In this document: positions 12,946 through 25,438 of the stretch, piece by piece
Layout: each line of letters begins with the position of its first letter
How positions within the stretch are numbered: the first letter of the stretch is position 1
Assembly (NCBI GenBank): GCA_021464415.1
Contig: CM038471.1
Location: 15,352,422-15,416,421, forward strand
Reading direction: 5' to 3'
DNA length: 64,000 bases
Origin: Lonicera japonica
Lineage: Eukaryota; Streptophyta; Magnoliopsida; Dipsacales; Caprifoliaceae
Program-made: the position numbers and the translations under genes
Notes under the pieces: generated by a model
The model's input: the letters and a program-made list of their open reading frames with translations, nothing else
Databases searched by the model: none
What the model was told of the DNA's origin: nothing

Positions 12946-14803
12946 TGATGTACCAATAAATTGGTACTTTGTAACCCACTAAGATATACTTTTGAGTGCA
13001 TATATTTTTACATTTGTGGCGTTTTCAGGTGCATAGAATTAAATGGAGAATATTGGCTTTTGAACGAAGTAATTCAAAGTTGAAACAGAAAAGTTATTGT
13101 TTGGTGGGGGAAATAAAAGAGCAGTTTTCTAGGCTAAAACAAAAAGGAGTGAGATTAAAAATCAAGGAGCTATCTTGATTAAGTGGTAGTTGAGCCTGTA
13201 TGCATATAGTGGACTAGAGTTCATATCCTTGAAGCTTCAATTTTATTTTTCAAGCATCAACAAAAGAAAAGCATCCAAGCTATATAAGTCCACGTGCCAT
13301 TACTCAAAAGTCGGCCAAGCCCATCTCAGCAGCCCATTAATTGATTTAATAAATGCCTCATAATAGCACGTCCAAGCTATATAAGTCCACGTGCCATTAC
13401 TCAAAAGTCGGCCAAGCCATCTCAGCAGCCCATTAATTGATTTAATAAATGCCTCATAATAGCACGTCCAAGCTATATAAGTCCACGTGCCATTACTCAA
13501 AAATCGGCCAAGCCCATCTCAGCAGCCCATTAATTGATTTAATAAATGCCTCATAATAGCACGTCCAAGCTACATAAGTCCACGTGCCATTACTCAAAAG
13601 TCGGCCAAGCCCATCTCAATAGCCCATTAATTGATTTAATAAATGCCTTATAATAGCACGTCCAAGTCCACTTGCAGCAAGTATAACTTGAGCCCAATTG
13701 ACCAGTCCATATGAAGAATCAAAGCCCAGGACAAAGTCAAGCTAACAACAATATAAAGCACCCGTAGCAATCAAAAGAGGGGCTGCCCAAAATTGAATTT
13801 TTTCTCTCTACCTCTCTACTCATTTATTGAGGATAGGACATCAGTTTTACTTTTAATTTTTTTTCTTTACTTTCTCTTCGATAGATGTGCATAGTTTTAG
13901 CATTGATTTTTTTTTCTTTCTTTCTTCACCGAGAGCATAGATTCTTTCTATTTGGTTTTTTTTATTTATTTTTAACTTTTTTTTTAGAATTAAGGAATAA
14001 TACTTTTATTTATTTTAGAGTGGATTGTCTTGTGCTATTAATTCAAAATTTTCTTCTTCAATTTATTTGTGCGTACCCAAGTAAGTACTCAATTTATTTA
14101 TTTATGTATTCTTTAATTATTTGTTTTGTTTTATTTTTAAGCATGCTAGGCTAGGTTATTTTCTAGGGTTGAGGATGAGTATATTTGATTGATTCTATTG
14201 CACTTATTCATACTGGTTGATCCTACCAATTTGATACTTTAATGTTATAAATAATTCTTCATATTGAATGCTTATTTTAACTGATAAAAAAATAAGATTG
14301 AATTCTTATTATTTTTTTGTTGGATTCACCTTATGATTTGTTAAGAGCAAATATAGGATATGTTTTAACGGATATCGTGAGTGTTTTGATCTTATACATA
14401 CGTTTAGCTGTTGAAGAATTAATAATTGAATTTTATAAATTAATTGGGTTTAGTTGATTTTATTTTCTGAATCTAATAGAGTCGAGAGACCAAATTAGTG
14501 CTTGACAAATAATAGAGTTTATTTGGCATGAATATTAAGAAAATGATATCCAATATATGACTCCGTCACCTTAGTATTTTATTAATTGATTATTTCATTA
14601 GTATTTTATTAATTGATTATTTTATTTGTATTTTTTGCTGATAAACCATCCCACTTAATTTTTAAGCTAGATTAGGAATTAATTAGAATTAATGAGTAAA
14701 ATACGTACGTTCCTTCCGTCAAGTCCCTAGAGTTCGACCTCTCTCTCTAAGTTATACTAGTATCTAATTCATGCACTTGTGAGTATTTAAAACATTCACA
14801 ACA
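12946..14803 (+). repeat. 3' LTR of the Athila-like element
   Basis: A 1858-bp LTR with TG...CA ends, matching 576-1602 and, more distantly, 54950-56856. It contains a four-copy 97-bp array with TATA-like and CACGTG sequences (13274-13661). Short frames inside it are not genes. Confidence 0.82.
13274..13661. repeat. Four tandem copies of a 96-98 bp unit with TATATAAG and CACGTG
   Basis: Units start at 13274, 13372, 13468 and 13565; a fifth start at 13662 is cut after a few bases. Each begins CCAAGCTATATAAGTCCACG (the fourth has TACATAAG). Each joins a TATA-like TATATAAG to the palindrome CACGTG, the plant G-box core. The array lies in the LTR where transcription of such elements usually starts, and is absent from the left LTR. 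Confidence 0.9.
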
Positions 14804-15086
14804 ACTGTACATTCCGGTAGTACCAAGATGTATCGAGATCTTTGCCAATAGTATTGGTGGAGTGGTATGAAGAAGGATGTGGCTCTATTCATCTCCAAGT
14901 GTCTTACTTGTCAGCAGGTGAAGGCCGAACACCAAAGACCTGTAGGGTTACTCCAACCTTTGCCTGTCGTTGAGTGGAAATGGGAACATGTTACCATGGA
15001 CTTCGTTTCTGGGTTACAGTGGTCACTGAGAGGACACGAGACTATTTGGGTCATCGTAGATCGACTCACCAAGTCTGCACATTTCG
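14804..15086 (+). pseudogene. Ty3/gypsy integrase remnant (zinc finger and start of catalytic core)
   Basis: This continues the pol gene of 1-575. It holds the second His (VHPGSTK), the CLTC pair of the HHCC zinc finger (near 14890-14910), and the first catalytic Asp in TMDFVSGL (near 14995-15010), then [10 protein letters not shown]. The match stops abruptly at 15086, before the second catalytic Asp. A stop codon interrupts the first part (between LCQ and YWW). Integrase would join element DNA to the chromosome; this copy cannot. Confidence 0.88.
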
Positions 15087-15212
15087 GGTATAATCTGCAA
15101 CAATATTTATCTCTCATAATTTATAAACCTAGATCTTAGTTGGATTCGAGGAATCCAACCAGTCCGGGGTATAATCTGCAACAATATTTCACTCATAATT
15201 TATAAGCCTGGA
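15087..15212. repeat. Imperfect direct duplication of about 78 bp
   Basis: The phrase GGGTATAATCTGCAACAATA with following 'ctcataatttataa' occurs at 15087 and again at 15165. It lies exactly where the integrase match ends, so it marks the breakpoint of the gypsy fragment. Confidence 0.75.
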
Positions 15213-16801
15213 TCCACTTAATTGCTTTATTGTTGTTCAAAATAATAATTAAAAAATTGTTCAGTTGTAGGATTAGTGGGGACCAAAAGATAAATATGTT
15301 CTTTTGGATCATATGCATGTATGATATATGTAGTTTATTTGTTATAATTGCCCACATACGTGTTTATGCATATAATGTATACTAGTGCATATGCATATTT
15401 TATGTGTATAATAAAATATTTAGTAATTGTTCAAATTATATATATATGAATATATAATGACACTTAATTCAGTGGTAATTAAAGATGTTTTAATGTTAAA
15501 GGTCTTCAATTCAAATCCTTCTTATTTATTATTTTAGACTAATTTAATAGGTGAGATGAGTAATTTTGTGTACATATATCAAAATTCTTTACTTAGGTTT
15601 AATATTTAGCAAGTATAGATAATGAGAACTTTGACATTTCATTGCAAGAAAACATGGAAACGTTTTTCATATACAGTGGATATAAGTCAATTTAGAGCTT
15701 TCGTACCTTGTTTAACCTAAAAATTTTAAACTACAGCTCTAAGTTTTAGAAGCGGGCCATCACAAAAGGAAATTTGGGTTTGAAAAGCTCAAATTCAATT
15801 AATGGCCAACAAATTAAGTCAGAAAAAAAGGAACAAAGAAACGACTTGGAAACTAAGGTAGAGAAGCTCAGCTCCAAAACAAACACGATCACAAAAAAAA
15901 AAGAAGAATTATAAAGAAATCTAACGACATTTCCTAATATGTCGCAAATGATAACCATTCATCAGCTTTGGAGTAAGGTTCAACTTTTTAGCACTTTGAG
16001 TTATCTTAGCAACTTGAATAATCATTTAAATCTCAGCACTTTTTGCTCCTCATCCTCATTGGCCATTCTTTTATGAGCTTTTGAAAACACAATAATAAAG
16101 CTATCATCAATTAAAGAGAAGTAACAACTTTCCCTATTTGAAAAAGTATCCAATGGAAATGCAACTTGTTTATCCTATGCAGATCATGGGCAAATAGATG
16201 AAGTCGACAGTTTTGTGAAAGAGTGATGAGATTTTGGCTTCCTTCAGAAAATAGGTGGAGAAGGGATAAACTAGACGGTCTGAAAATAGTGTTTGCCGAA
16301 ACAACGTAGTTTCAAAATGGCTTAAGATATTTGTTCACTTGTTAAAATCAAAGCCATTCATATTAAATAGAAGGTCTAGATTATCTCTAAATTTTAGGTA
16401 ACTCTAGACGAGCTGGATCTATCAGGTTTTTGTAAAAAAAAAATTGGTCAATTTTAGATTCGTTTGACAATAATATGAAAAAGAAAAAAAAGTTGATTTT
16501 TGTAAGAAGATGGAAAATAAGTTGAGACGTGCGGTGAGATGACTTCTTATTTTGTGACTTTTTCCATGGAAATATTTTCTTTGGTAGTTGAGGAAGAGAA
16601 ATTTTCCATAAAAAATTGTGACGGATGAAAGATATTTTACTCATAAAATGAGCTTGAATTTGAGAATATTATATTACATGACTCAACTTATTTTCAAACT
16701 TATTACAAAATAAAGTGTTTTTATTTTTCTTTTGCATGTTGTTATCAAACAAAACTTTCATGTATCGCCTTTTTTTTGTCTTATTAGTGTCTGTTTGATA
16801 A
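15213..16801. other. AT-rich non-coding stretch
   Basis: No supported gene. A weak tRNA-like pair (TAATTCAGTGGT near 15467 and TTCAATTCAAATCC near 15508) could be the head of an old SINE. The part at 16380-16760 is similar to 17216-17400, so the MITE at 16802 sits inside one of two diverged repeat copies. Confidence 0.4.
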
Positions 16802-17215
16802 GAGTATTTCCAATAGTATAATCGAAATAACAATTATAATCAATTTTAACAATATTGGCTAAAAACACTACCCCAATGGTATAATCAAATATTAGCAATC
16901 TTTTAACCAATAACCAAATATATCCTATTTACAATCAAATTAACAACATTCTTCAATAACCAAAATAAGGGATCTACTAATTCTATTAGGTAAAAGATAA
17001 TCTTTTCAAATTTAAATAATCTTTCCCTCCTTTCTTTGAAACAAAATTCAAATTGATTAATTTGCGGCCAGTCAAATTAATGAACCCCCAAATTTGGTTA
17101 TAGAGAAAAAATAACCATTGGGGAGGCTTACATTATTAACTTTAACAACTTATTAAATAGATAATCAAAAGTCATTTTGATTATTCAATTTTGGCTATTC
17201 CATTGGAGATACTCC
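16802..17215. mobile_element. MITE with GAGTATYTCCAATRG inverted ends
   Basis: Left end GAGTATTTCCAATAG; right end CCATTGGAGATACTC. About 414 bp, AT-rich, non-coding, and partly self-complementary. The flanks 'gtttgata' and 'caataac' join into text resembling an empty paralogous site at 16463-16478. The superfamily is uncertain because the TSD is not clear. Confidence 0.7.
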
Positions 17216-17413
17216 AATAACATAAAAAATGGTAGAAAAAATAATTGATTTATGAGAAAAGTTAGAAAATGTGTTGAGGTATAAGATGATATGATTTCTT
17301 ACTTTTTGATTTTTTTTATTGGATTAGGAAGAATTTTTTTCTCCTAAAATATAACGAAGGATGAGGACATCTACTAAAAAGATGAGCTTTATGGAGAGCA
17401 TTTCACCATAAAT

Positions 17414-19686
17414 TGTAATGCCCCGAATCCCGTTAAGGGGATCTCTCCTCCGGCACTCAATTTGTCACGGGTGCCATATGCCGACGGCGGGTTAACTAGA
17501 CAGAATCCCTGTGTAAAAACGTAAAAATCCAATATCTAAATAATGGGAAGAGTTCAATTCCGCAAAATATGGCCACCAAAATAATAAAAAATACTACAAT
17601 ACAATAGCTAACCTCCAACGAGGTCCTAAGTATAAGATTTACAATCTTTACAATGCATAAAATATAAACAATCTATAGAATGAGAGTAGTACATGATTTT
17701 TATACTTAAATAACATATACACTGATGACTATACTACATGCACGGTGGTTCTTTTATCGTAAAGGACCTTACTACCAAACAATGATATTTAGGCAATCTA
17801 AGATGTAACGTCCTCTCTCTTCCCTTTCCTAGAAGATCCTGCAAAAGAACTGTTTGAAAAATAGGTGGGGTGAGTCAAACTGACTCAGTGGGAATCATAT
17901 AGTAAATTTTTGTGAAAATAAAATTTGTAAATCCTTTGTAGCAGCTAAAAATAAACCATCTAATCATACATCTAATAGTTGTAGAAAACCCCCTTTCATG
18001 TTGTGAAAATACTTTTAAAATCAACAAATAATTTATAACTGATACTAAGTAAAACCAATGTCACAATTAATCGTACATTCATCTCACATTATAAATCTCG
18101 AGCCGAAATCTCGTAATTTCCCACAATTATCCAAGCATCAACCAGGTCTGCATTTCGTAGCATTTCACCCACGCGGCAGCAGGGCTTCCCATTAGTTTTC
18201 GTGCACAGTTTCAGTTCTTTTACCCAAGAGCGCTCTATCCTAACTTAAGGTCTTAATCTTTAGAGACCAACCTGGGGCCTTCATGGACTAGTGCCAACAT
18301 ATGATAATAACCCGAGGATTGGCTCATCTGTCAAGAAATTGTGCCATATAGATACCTTTCTAAATCAATACACACCACATGATGCCAACGGAAGAAATCT
18401 CCATTTTATATTGTTTAATAATTCATAAATAAGTGTTTGTAGACATAAAGACCACCACTTGAACCCATACAAGTAGGAATTTAGTTTGTAGGTTAATTCA
18501 TTAATAACCAAATGAGTTCCAAGTGGGTTTTGTGTTAATCAAGTAAATAGCTTCCATTCTTTGTTAAAACATGTGTTTTGTTTTATATATAGACTATTTG
18601 AATCATCAATTTCAACATTTCTTCTTAATTTCATCATATACCCAAAACATGTATATATATGTATATAACTTAGGGTTCATATACCAATAATTGATAAAAT
18701 GGAAGTTAAGCAATAATTGATTAGAAAATAGGTTTTGATAGCAGATTCCCACCTTTATGAAGTTAGTTTGTCGAGTTAGGAAGGTTGAATCAAGCTGATA
18801 GTTGCCCAATCAGGAAATCCCCAATTCTTGAGCTTAAACATTCAACAATGGAGGAGAGAGAATGAAGATGGTGAAGATGGAACTTAGATTTGGGGATGAA
18901 AGGAGAATAGGAATACCTCTATGAGATCTTCTAATATAGAGCTCTCAATCCTCTCTATCTCTCTTGGGTGTATAATGGTTGAATGTGTGAGTGTTAGTGT
19001 CTTTAAATGGTGAAAATGGAGTAAAGATTCGTGGCTGGTGGAGCTGGATCAATCCAACTTATAGTTGGATTGATCGAGCACTTGCTGCAAGTGGATCCAG
19101 AGCACTGTTTGTAATTTGGCCATAAATTTCCGCTCGGGACTCTGATTAAGGTGATCTTTATGTCCACGAAAATCTAATTCAAAAATCTACAACATCACAA
19201 GAGGAAGTTTTCTCAAATTATGGATGGATTAATTCCAAAAATTCGTAGAAAACAACAGTCTACCACCAAGTTACAATACGATCAGATTTTAGCAATCGGT
19301 CTACTTCAGACATTGTTACAATCAATGTGGAGCATGAAATTACTTTCCATCAAAACACAAAAGTTGTAGAGGGGAATGAAATGAAGACGTGGCCATAAAC
19401 AGGGAGTCATTTGAACATAGGATGAAGAAGTTATAGCTTCTCAAAGTTGGCCAAAAATCAACTTTTTCAAAATGTTCAAAATGCGTGATTAACTTCTCGT
19501 TTCCAATTTGGGCCACTTAAATAACGAAATGATTGTTCCCACAAACTTGATATACCTAATAACATTCTACAAGTGTCAAGTCGAATACGAGGAGTTCGGA
19601 ACCCGATGTTCACTCTTTAACTGAGACCTAGCCTTAATCGGCTTAAGAGAAAGATTCGCTTGAAAATAAAGGAATGGGGTATTACA
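17414..19686. mobile_element. Solo-LTR-like element, TGTAATGCCCC ends, perfect TSD
   Basis: Begins TGTAATGCCCCGAATCCCG and ends GGGGTATTACA, flanked on both sides by TAAAT (17409-17413, 19687-19691). It is 2273 bp long and non-coding. Related pieces are 1603-2140 (inverted) and the short 37680-38233. It contains a long near-palindrome GGATCAATCCAAC...GTTGGATTGATC at 19047-19080 and the motif GGCCATAAATTTCCGCTCGG at 19119. By its size and TG...CA ends it is probably a solo LTR; the TIR-like termini alone would also fit a DNA element, but 5-bp TSDs favour an LTR. Confidence 0.85.
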
Positions 19687-21452
19687 TAAATCAACTTAAC
19701 TTGTTTTTTAACTTCTCATATAAATGAAGTGGGTTACTACTGACACACATTAAAACACTTTAACATAACATTAGTTCGGTCCTTAAGTATTGTGTAGGTG
19801 CACATTTACTCAACCCCTAATCACCAAGTATATGTGCAAATACTAGATATTTAAGGGCCAAGCAAATGTGTTTTTTATTTTATCCAGAAACTGCGAAGTA
19901 TTACGCCCAAGTGCAAGCGGTTAATTTACAGTATACTTGTGGAAGTCCAAGGCCGAACCATAGGGAAGGTAAGGAATATATTTCTTCTAGCTATCTCTCT
20001 TAGAGTGAAAAATGGAAAAGAAAAGAAAAGATTATAGAAACAGGGAATAAGAGGGGATAATAAAACTAAAATAAACTACTAATTCACTAAACTAAAACGA
20101 AAGGAGAATCTAGTCCTAGGGTACAAAAGTAAAGAGAATCCACAAACGCAAGTTATTTACTTAAAAGACTTCTTAAATGCACTAAGGGAATATGTAATTA
20201 AACTAAAAATAAATAAATTAAATAAAAAATAGCGTACTAACTAAATAAACCAGAATATTAAATGAACTTAAAACGATATGAAACAGACGTTAGGGGTATA
20301 CGTAGTTAGAAAGTACGAAATTAATCCAATCGGGTAATCCAAATCTAAGTTTAAACATGATTTTTCTCTAAAATTCAACTCATAGACCTCCAACCATCCA
20401 ATTGTATTACTACTATAAGTATATGATAGTCCATGTGTGACAAAGACTATATAAACTAGCTTCGAGCAATAGAATTCGATAGTGAAGCTTTTCACTTTGA
20501 AAAAATATAATTTAGAACATAGTATTGCTAGTGTGTGACAAAAACAATCCAAGTTGATTAAACTTCTCAAAAATCATTAGCGTAATACTCTTATAAGATT
20601 TAAATAGGTTTGAACGTGATTCAAATAAAATTCGTCTTAAAAATAATGCCGAGAGTCAAAACTAGCACTTTTCTGGCACTTATGTGAATAAATACAAAAA
20701 CAGCGCCAAATTAGCCAATTCACTTATGAAACTAACCCAACTATTTAGAGGATAAAGACCGTTCTCAAATCAGCCATGTTAGGGTTTTTAGTGCAAAAAT
20801 CAATGAATCAACGTTTTACAGTTCTTAATTAAATGGAACTTTTGAGCTAACTTATGGAAACATGTTTTTAATGTATGCAAAGATAAGAAAATACTCATAA
20901 ATTTAATAGGTGATCTATAACTAATGGAAAAATCAGATTCAAACCTAGATTGGATTACATTCAAAGATTAATTACGCATCTTCCACTACGGACCCCTAAC
21001 AAAAGATTTTTAGCTAGCCATAATTAACTCAAACATGCAGATAAATCTAAGAATTTGGAAAATAGTAGAAAAATACCTAATATTGTAGAAAAATCAAATT
21101 TAAAAACTTTTGTCTTTGGAATTTCGTAATTCCGATTTAAAACGAAAATTTTACGACAAAAACAGTAAACAAACTCAAAACCGACAAAAACTGAACTAAC
21201 TCGACTTAAACACTAAAAATTATAGAAAAATAGATTACTAATGATGAAGAATGAATCACACATGAATATCATGGAATAACTATAAACTATTTGAATATAA
21301 AGCCAGAATCAAACATTAATAGATGAAAAACCGAAAAACCGACACAACAGACCTATAAACCCTAGAGCTAGCCCCTAAAACAAGGGTTTAAGGTTGATTC
21401 CAGAATATAAATATGATCTCAAAAAACTAATCTATAAATAGAAAAACAAACA

Positions 21453-22264
21453 TGTTGGTCGGATTTCAACCCTAGAGGGGGGGTGAATAGGGTTTTTAAA
21501 AACTTTATGCGGGACTAAAAAACTTTTCGAAAATCGTTTAAGTAAAACAAATTTGCTAAACAAATATATCAAGGAATGCAAAAGTCAAACAATCAAATTC
21601 CAAAGCAATCTCAAACAATAAGCAATTATATCAAATATAAATGCAAGTAAATAAAGAGATTGAGTTAGAAAGATTGAACCGATTTGAAGTCCAAGGCTTT
21701 TTGTCCACACGGTTTTGGTTTACCAAACCATAGTCCGCGCTCGGTTAGTTCCTCGAGAATTTCCACTAATTCCAATCTCCTTTCGGGTGAAGATCAAACC
21801 ACTACAAGTGTTGTTGTCTCACTACACTCTTTACAAATATTGCTTGACCACAATATTCTCGCAAGAATCTCTCTCTTGCTAACCTTGTGAGATTTACCTC
21901 TCACAATATCTAAACAAGAATTTACCTTCTTGTTTTTTCCTATGAGATTTACCTCTCACAATTAGAATATAAAAGTTTGGTGATTCACACCAATTTACAA
22001 TAACTCTCAAGTGTTTGTAGAATACAATTTAAGCTCACACTAGAGTTATCTTGAATGATCAATATGATATAGCTCAAATAAAAGATGATTGATCAAAAAC
22101 AATTTCTTGAATCTTTAGATGATGAAGATAGATGAAGAATAGAGTAATCTATAATCTATAATCTTAAATAAGAAATCTATAATCTTAAATCAAGAACATG
22201 TTAAATTACACATGATTAAATTATTGTTATTATCAAAATAAGATTAAGACCTTCTAGGTCAACA
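21453..22264 (-). repeat. 3' LTR of the gag-only element (internally deleted)
   Basis: Matches the ends of 23775-25438 but lacks its central part, from just after 'gaagaatagagta' (22145) to the block 'aaataagaaatctataatc'. Ends are TGTTGG and GTCAACA on the plus strand. Confidence 0.85.
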
Positions 22265-22602
22265 ATCTCCCCCTTTTTGATGATGACAATAAATTAATGT
22301 GCGTTTTCAATAACAAGCATAAATAGCATATGAATAATTGAAATATGCTCCCCCTCAATTTATGCATAGATAAAATAAATGATAATTAAAAGCATTGCAA
22401 ACATTTGAGATAGTTTTAAAACCAATAAAATAATTTTGATCTCAAATAAGGTTTTCAAAAGAAAAACAAGTATCAATGTTAAAGACATAAGTAATTAATA
22501 ATCTTACCAACATTGATTGCCACCAACACACATTTTCTCCCCCTATGGCAACATCAAAAAGGGCCAAGGCCACGGAGAGAAAATGGTAGCTCCAAGAGTG
22601 CT

Positions 22603-23717
22603 TCATCGATGAGGGAATGATTTGTATGCCTCCTCATCTTTTGCCATAAGGCAAAGGTGTGCCATCTCTTCATCACTCGGCTCGATATCGGATTCGTCTT
22701 CATCCGATTCACTTGAATGCCCTTTAAGAGCATCTTTCAACCTCTTGTACAATTCTTCCTTCTTTGCTCTCTTCTCCTTTCTTCTAACCAGACAATTCGT
22801 CTTGTAGTGTCCCGGTTCATGACAATGGAAGCATTTCCTTTCCTCATTGTCAACTTTAGGATGAGTTGATCTATCATTGACATTCTTTGAGGATGAGGGA
22901 TAGTTGTTGAGCTTCTCTTGAGAGAATTTCTTCTTTGCTAGGAATTTTTCAAACTTCCTAGAGATGAGGGCCATGTCTCCATCTCCTTTTCCACCTTTTC
23001 CTTCATTTGGCTTTAGAGCGAATATTGTCATAGGATTTGCTCTCCCTTCTCCTTCTTCTCTTGCCAATTCCTTCTCATGGGTTTTGAGAGAACCCAATAG
23101 TTCATCCATGCTAAGCGTTTTGAGATTCTTAGCTTCTTGAATTGCCGTCACCTTAGGCCTCCACATCTTTGGAAGAATCCTAAGTACTTTTCTAATCTTC
23201 TCTTCATTTGAATAAACCTTGCCAAGAAGGTCCAAAGCGTTAGTGAGAATAGAAAATCGACTATACATGGAAGCAAGTGATTCGTTAGGCTCCATCTTAA
23301 ACAATTCATAGTCATGGACAAGAATATTAATGTTGTCCTCTTTGACTTGAGAAGTTCCCTCATGGGCAACCTCAAGCTTGTCCCAAATCTCTTTTGCGGT
23401 TTTGCAACTTGAGATTTTGTTGTATTCATCCATAGACAAAGCACAATGTAATGAATTTAAAGCTTTAGCATTGAATTGAACTTTCCTAATATCATGCTCA
23501 TTGTACGCGGATATTGACTTAGGGATAATGTTTCCCCTTTCGTCGGTTTTAGTGATCTCATAAGGTCCAACAAGTGTGACCTTCCATTGTTCAAAATCGT
23601 TAGCTTGTAAAATATGCACATACGATTTTTCCAATAACTATAGTTTTTGCCATCAAACAATGGCGGTCTATAAATTGAAGCACCTTCGGAAAGGCCGGTT
23701 CCTTGATAAAAATACAT
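22603..23717 (-). pseudogene. Copia-type gag with CCHC zinc knuckle, one frameshift
   Basis: Gag packages the element's RNA in a particle. Read on the minus strand, the start MYFYQGTGLSEG (from 23717) leads into FDGKNYSYWKNRM. The frame then shifts by one base in a run of four A (plus strand 23609-23612). The rest, to the stop at 22603, is open for over 330 codons: a UBN2/gag-like region (EIWDKLEVAHEG, LVHDYELFKMEPNES) and a CCHC knuckle CFHCHEPGHYKTNC near 22795-22840, followed by an acidic Ser/Glu/Asp tail. Similar gag occurs at 61988. The single indel and otherwise intact frame suggest a fairly young copy. No pol follows. Confidence 0.85.
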
Positions 23718-23774
23718 GATCGAGGACTCTAAGATTTTGAAATCAAAAACAAGAGTACAACATCTGATACCAAT

Positions 23775-25438
23775 TGTTGGTCGGATTTCAACCCTAGAGG
23801 GGGGGTGAATAGGGTTTTTAAAAACTTTATGCGGATTAAAAAACTTTTCGAAAATCGTTTAAGTAAAACAAATTTGCTAAACAAATATATCAAGGAATGC
23901 AAAAGTCAAACAATCAAATTCCAAAGCAATCTCAAACAATAAGCAATTATATCAAATATAAATGCAAGTAAATAAAGAGATTGAGTTAGAAAGATTGAAC
24001 CGATTTGAAGTCCAAGGCTTTTTGTCCACACGGTTTTGGTTTACCAAACCATAGTCCGCGCTCGGTTAGTTCCCCGAGAATTTCCACTAATTCCAATCTC
24101 CTTTCGGGTGAAGATCAAACCACTACAAGTGTTGTTGTCTCACTACACTCTTTACAAATATTGGTTGACCATAATATTCTCGCAAGAATCTCTCTCTTGC
24201 TAACCTTGTGAGATTTACCTCTCACAATATCTAAACAAGAATTTACCTTCTTGTTTTTCCTATGAGATTTACCTCTCACAATTAGAATATAAAAGTTTGG
24301 TGATTCACACCAATTTACAATAACTCTCAAGTGTTTGTAGAATACAATTTAAGCTCACACTAGAGTTATCTTGAATGATCAATATGATATAGCTCAAATA
24401 AAAGATGATTGATCAAAAACAATTTCTTGAATCTTTAGATGATGAAGATAGATGAAGAATAGAGTATGAGAGTGATTCAAGTTATGTAAAATGAGTCTTG
24501 GAAGTCATATTTATAGTCCCAAAAGTGATATAGCCGTTTGAGAGGTTTGGTGGAAGTTTTGTACCAAAAATAGTAAAAAAATAGAAATCCAACGGCTATA
24601 TTCAGGTCATCAGTCGACTGAGCAAGGCTCCTTAGTCGACTGAGTGACCATCAGTCGACTGAGCAAAGCCCATCAGTCGACTGATGCCCTCTGCTGGTCT
24701 GTTTAGAAGATTGCTGCAGACAGCAAATTTTTCCCGATTTGTTTTGATCATATCTCATGATCCAGCCGTTGGAACTTGATGAAATTTTGTATGTAAGTAC
24801 TATAATGTGTTATCTAACTTCTGTCAAAATTTCATAATGATCGGAGTCCGGGAAGACCTCCTTCAAACCGTTAGATCAAAATTGCACAAAAACGGAGCGA
24901 GTCTAGAAAGGGAAAAATAAACATTTTTGCAATTAAGTTCCAAAATCAATTTGATGCTTGGGATAGGTTAAATATATTATCCTAAGACACCTATTTTCAT
25001 GAGAGCTCAAAATATGATCATTTGAATTTAATTATGATATTTCAATATGTATGAGCTATATAATCAATCAATGAATAAACTTTACATCAATCCTAAGCAT
25101 ACACTCAATTACCGAATATGTGAGTCTTTGAATGCTTTGAATAGTTTCTTCAACTTGATTCTTCTCTTGAAGCTTTTCCATATGATCCTTGATCTTGATC
25201 TTCATGGATTTGTATTACTAGCATGTGTGTGATAAGGTTGTTCTCTTGCTAGTCCAATGCTACGTTGACTTGATCGAATATTGATTCCATTGATCCTTGT
25301 CATGCTTCCTTTGAGCAATCATGCTATTCTTGATTTTTCAAATAAGAAATCTATAATCTTAAATCAAGAACATGTTAAATTACACATGATTAAATTATTG
25401 TTATTATCAAAATAAGATTAAGACCTTCTAGGTCAACA
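23775..25438 (-). repeat. 5' LTR of the gag-only element
   Basis: 1664 bp, nearly identical over its ends to the left LTR. It carries four copies of the palindrome (T)CAGTCGACTG(A) at 24608-24690; one copy reads TTAGTCGACTGA. Confidence 0.85.

Larger units (their letters stand above)
576..14803 (+). mobile_element. Athila-like LTR retrotransposon inserted in the gypsy pol gene
   Basis: LTR-like sequences beginning TGATGTA occur at 576 and 12946. The right one ends ...CACAACA at 14803. The five bases on the two sides are ACTTT (571-575) and ACTGT (14804-14808), a 5-bp target duplication with one later change. Removing the element joins the gypsy integrase reading frame correctly (LRF then TVHPGSTK). 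A GGGGG-containing polypurine stretch precedes the right LTR. The only coding sequence inside is a gag-protease remnant (4988-6081). No RT or integrase of its own was seen, so this copy could only have moved with help. Much of its length is later insertions. Athila-like is inferred from the protease region. Confidence 0.82.
21453..25438 (-). mobile_element. Gag-only copia-type LTR retrotransposon, complete with TSD
   Basis: LTRs lie at 21453-22264 and 23775-25438. The outer flanks are AAACA on both sides (21448-21452, 25439-25443). The element is on the minus strand: on that strand the order is 5' LTR, a primer site (ATTGGTATCAGATG, directly inside 23774), gag, a polypurine run AAAAAGGGGGAGA (22265-22280), and the 3' LTR. 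Only about 1.5 kb lies between the LTRs, with gag but no protease, integrase or RT. It is therefore non-autonomous and must have used proteins of a related copia element. Its 3' LTR has an internal deletion of roughly 850 bp relative to the 5' LTR. Confidence 0.9.

Noticed and set aside
15746..15958. Minus-strand 70-codon frame rich in Phe and Ser
   Set aside because: Low-complexity translation of an AT-rich tract with no family features.
21684..21890. 68-codon frame repeated at 24005-24211
   Set aside because: It lies in the two LTRs of the gag-only element; identity reflects the LTR duplication.
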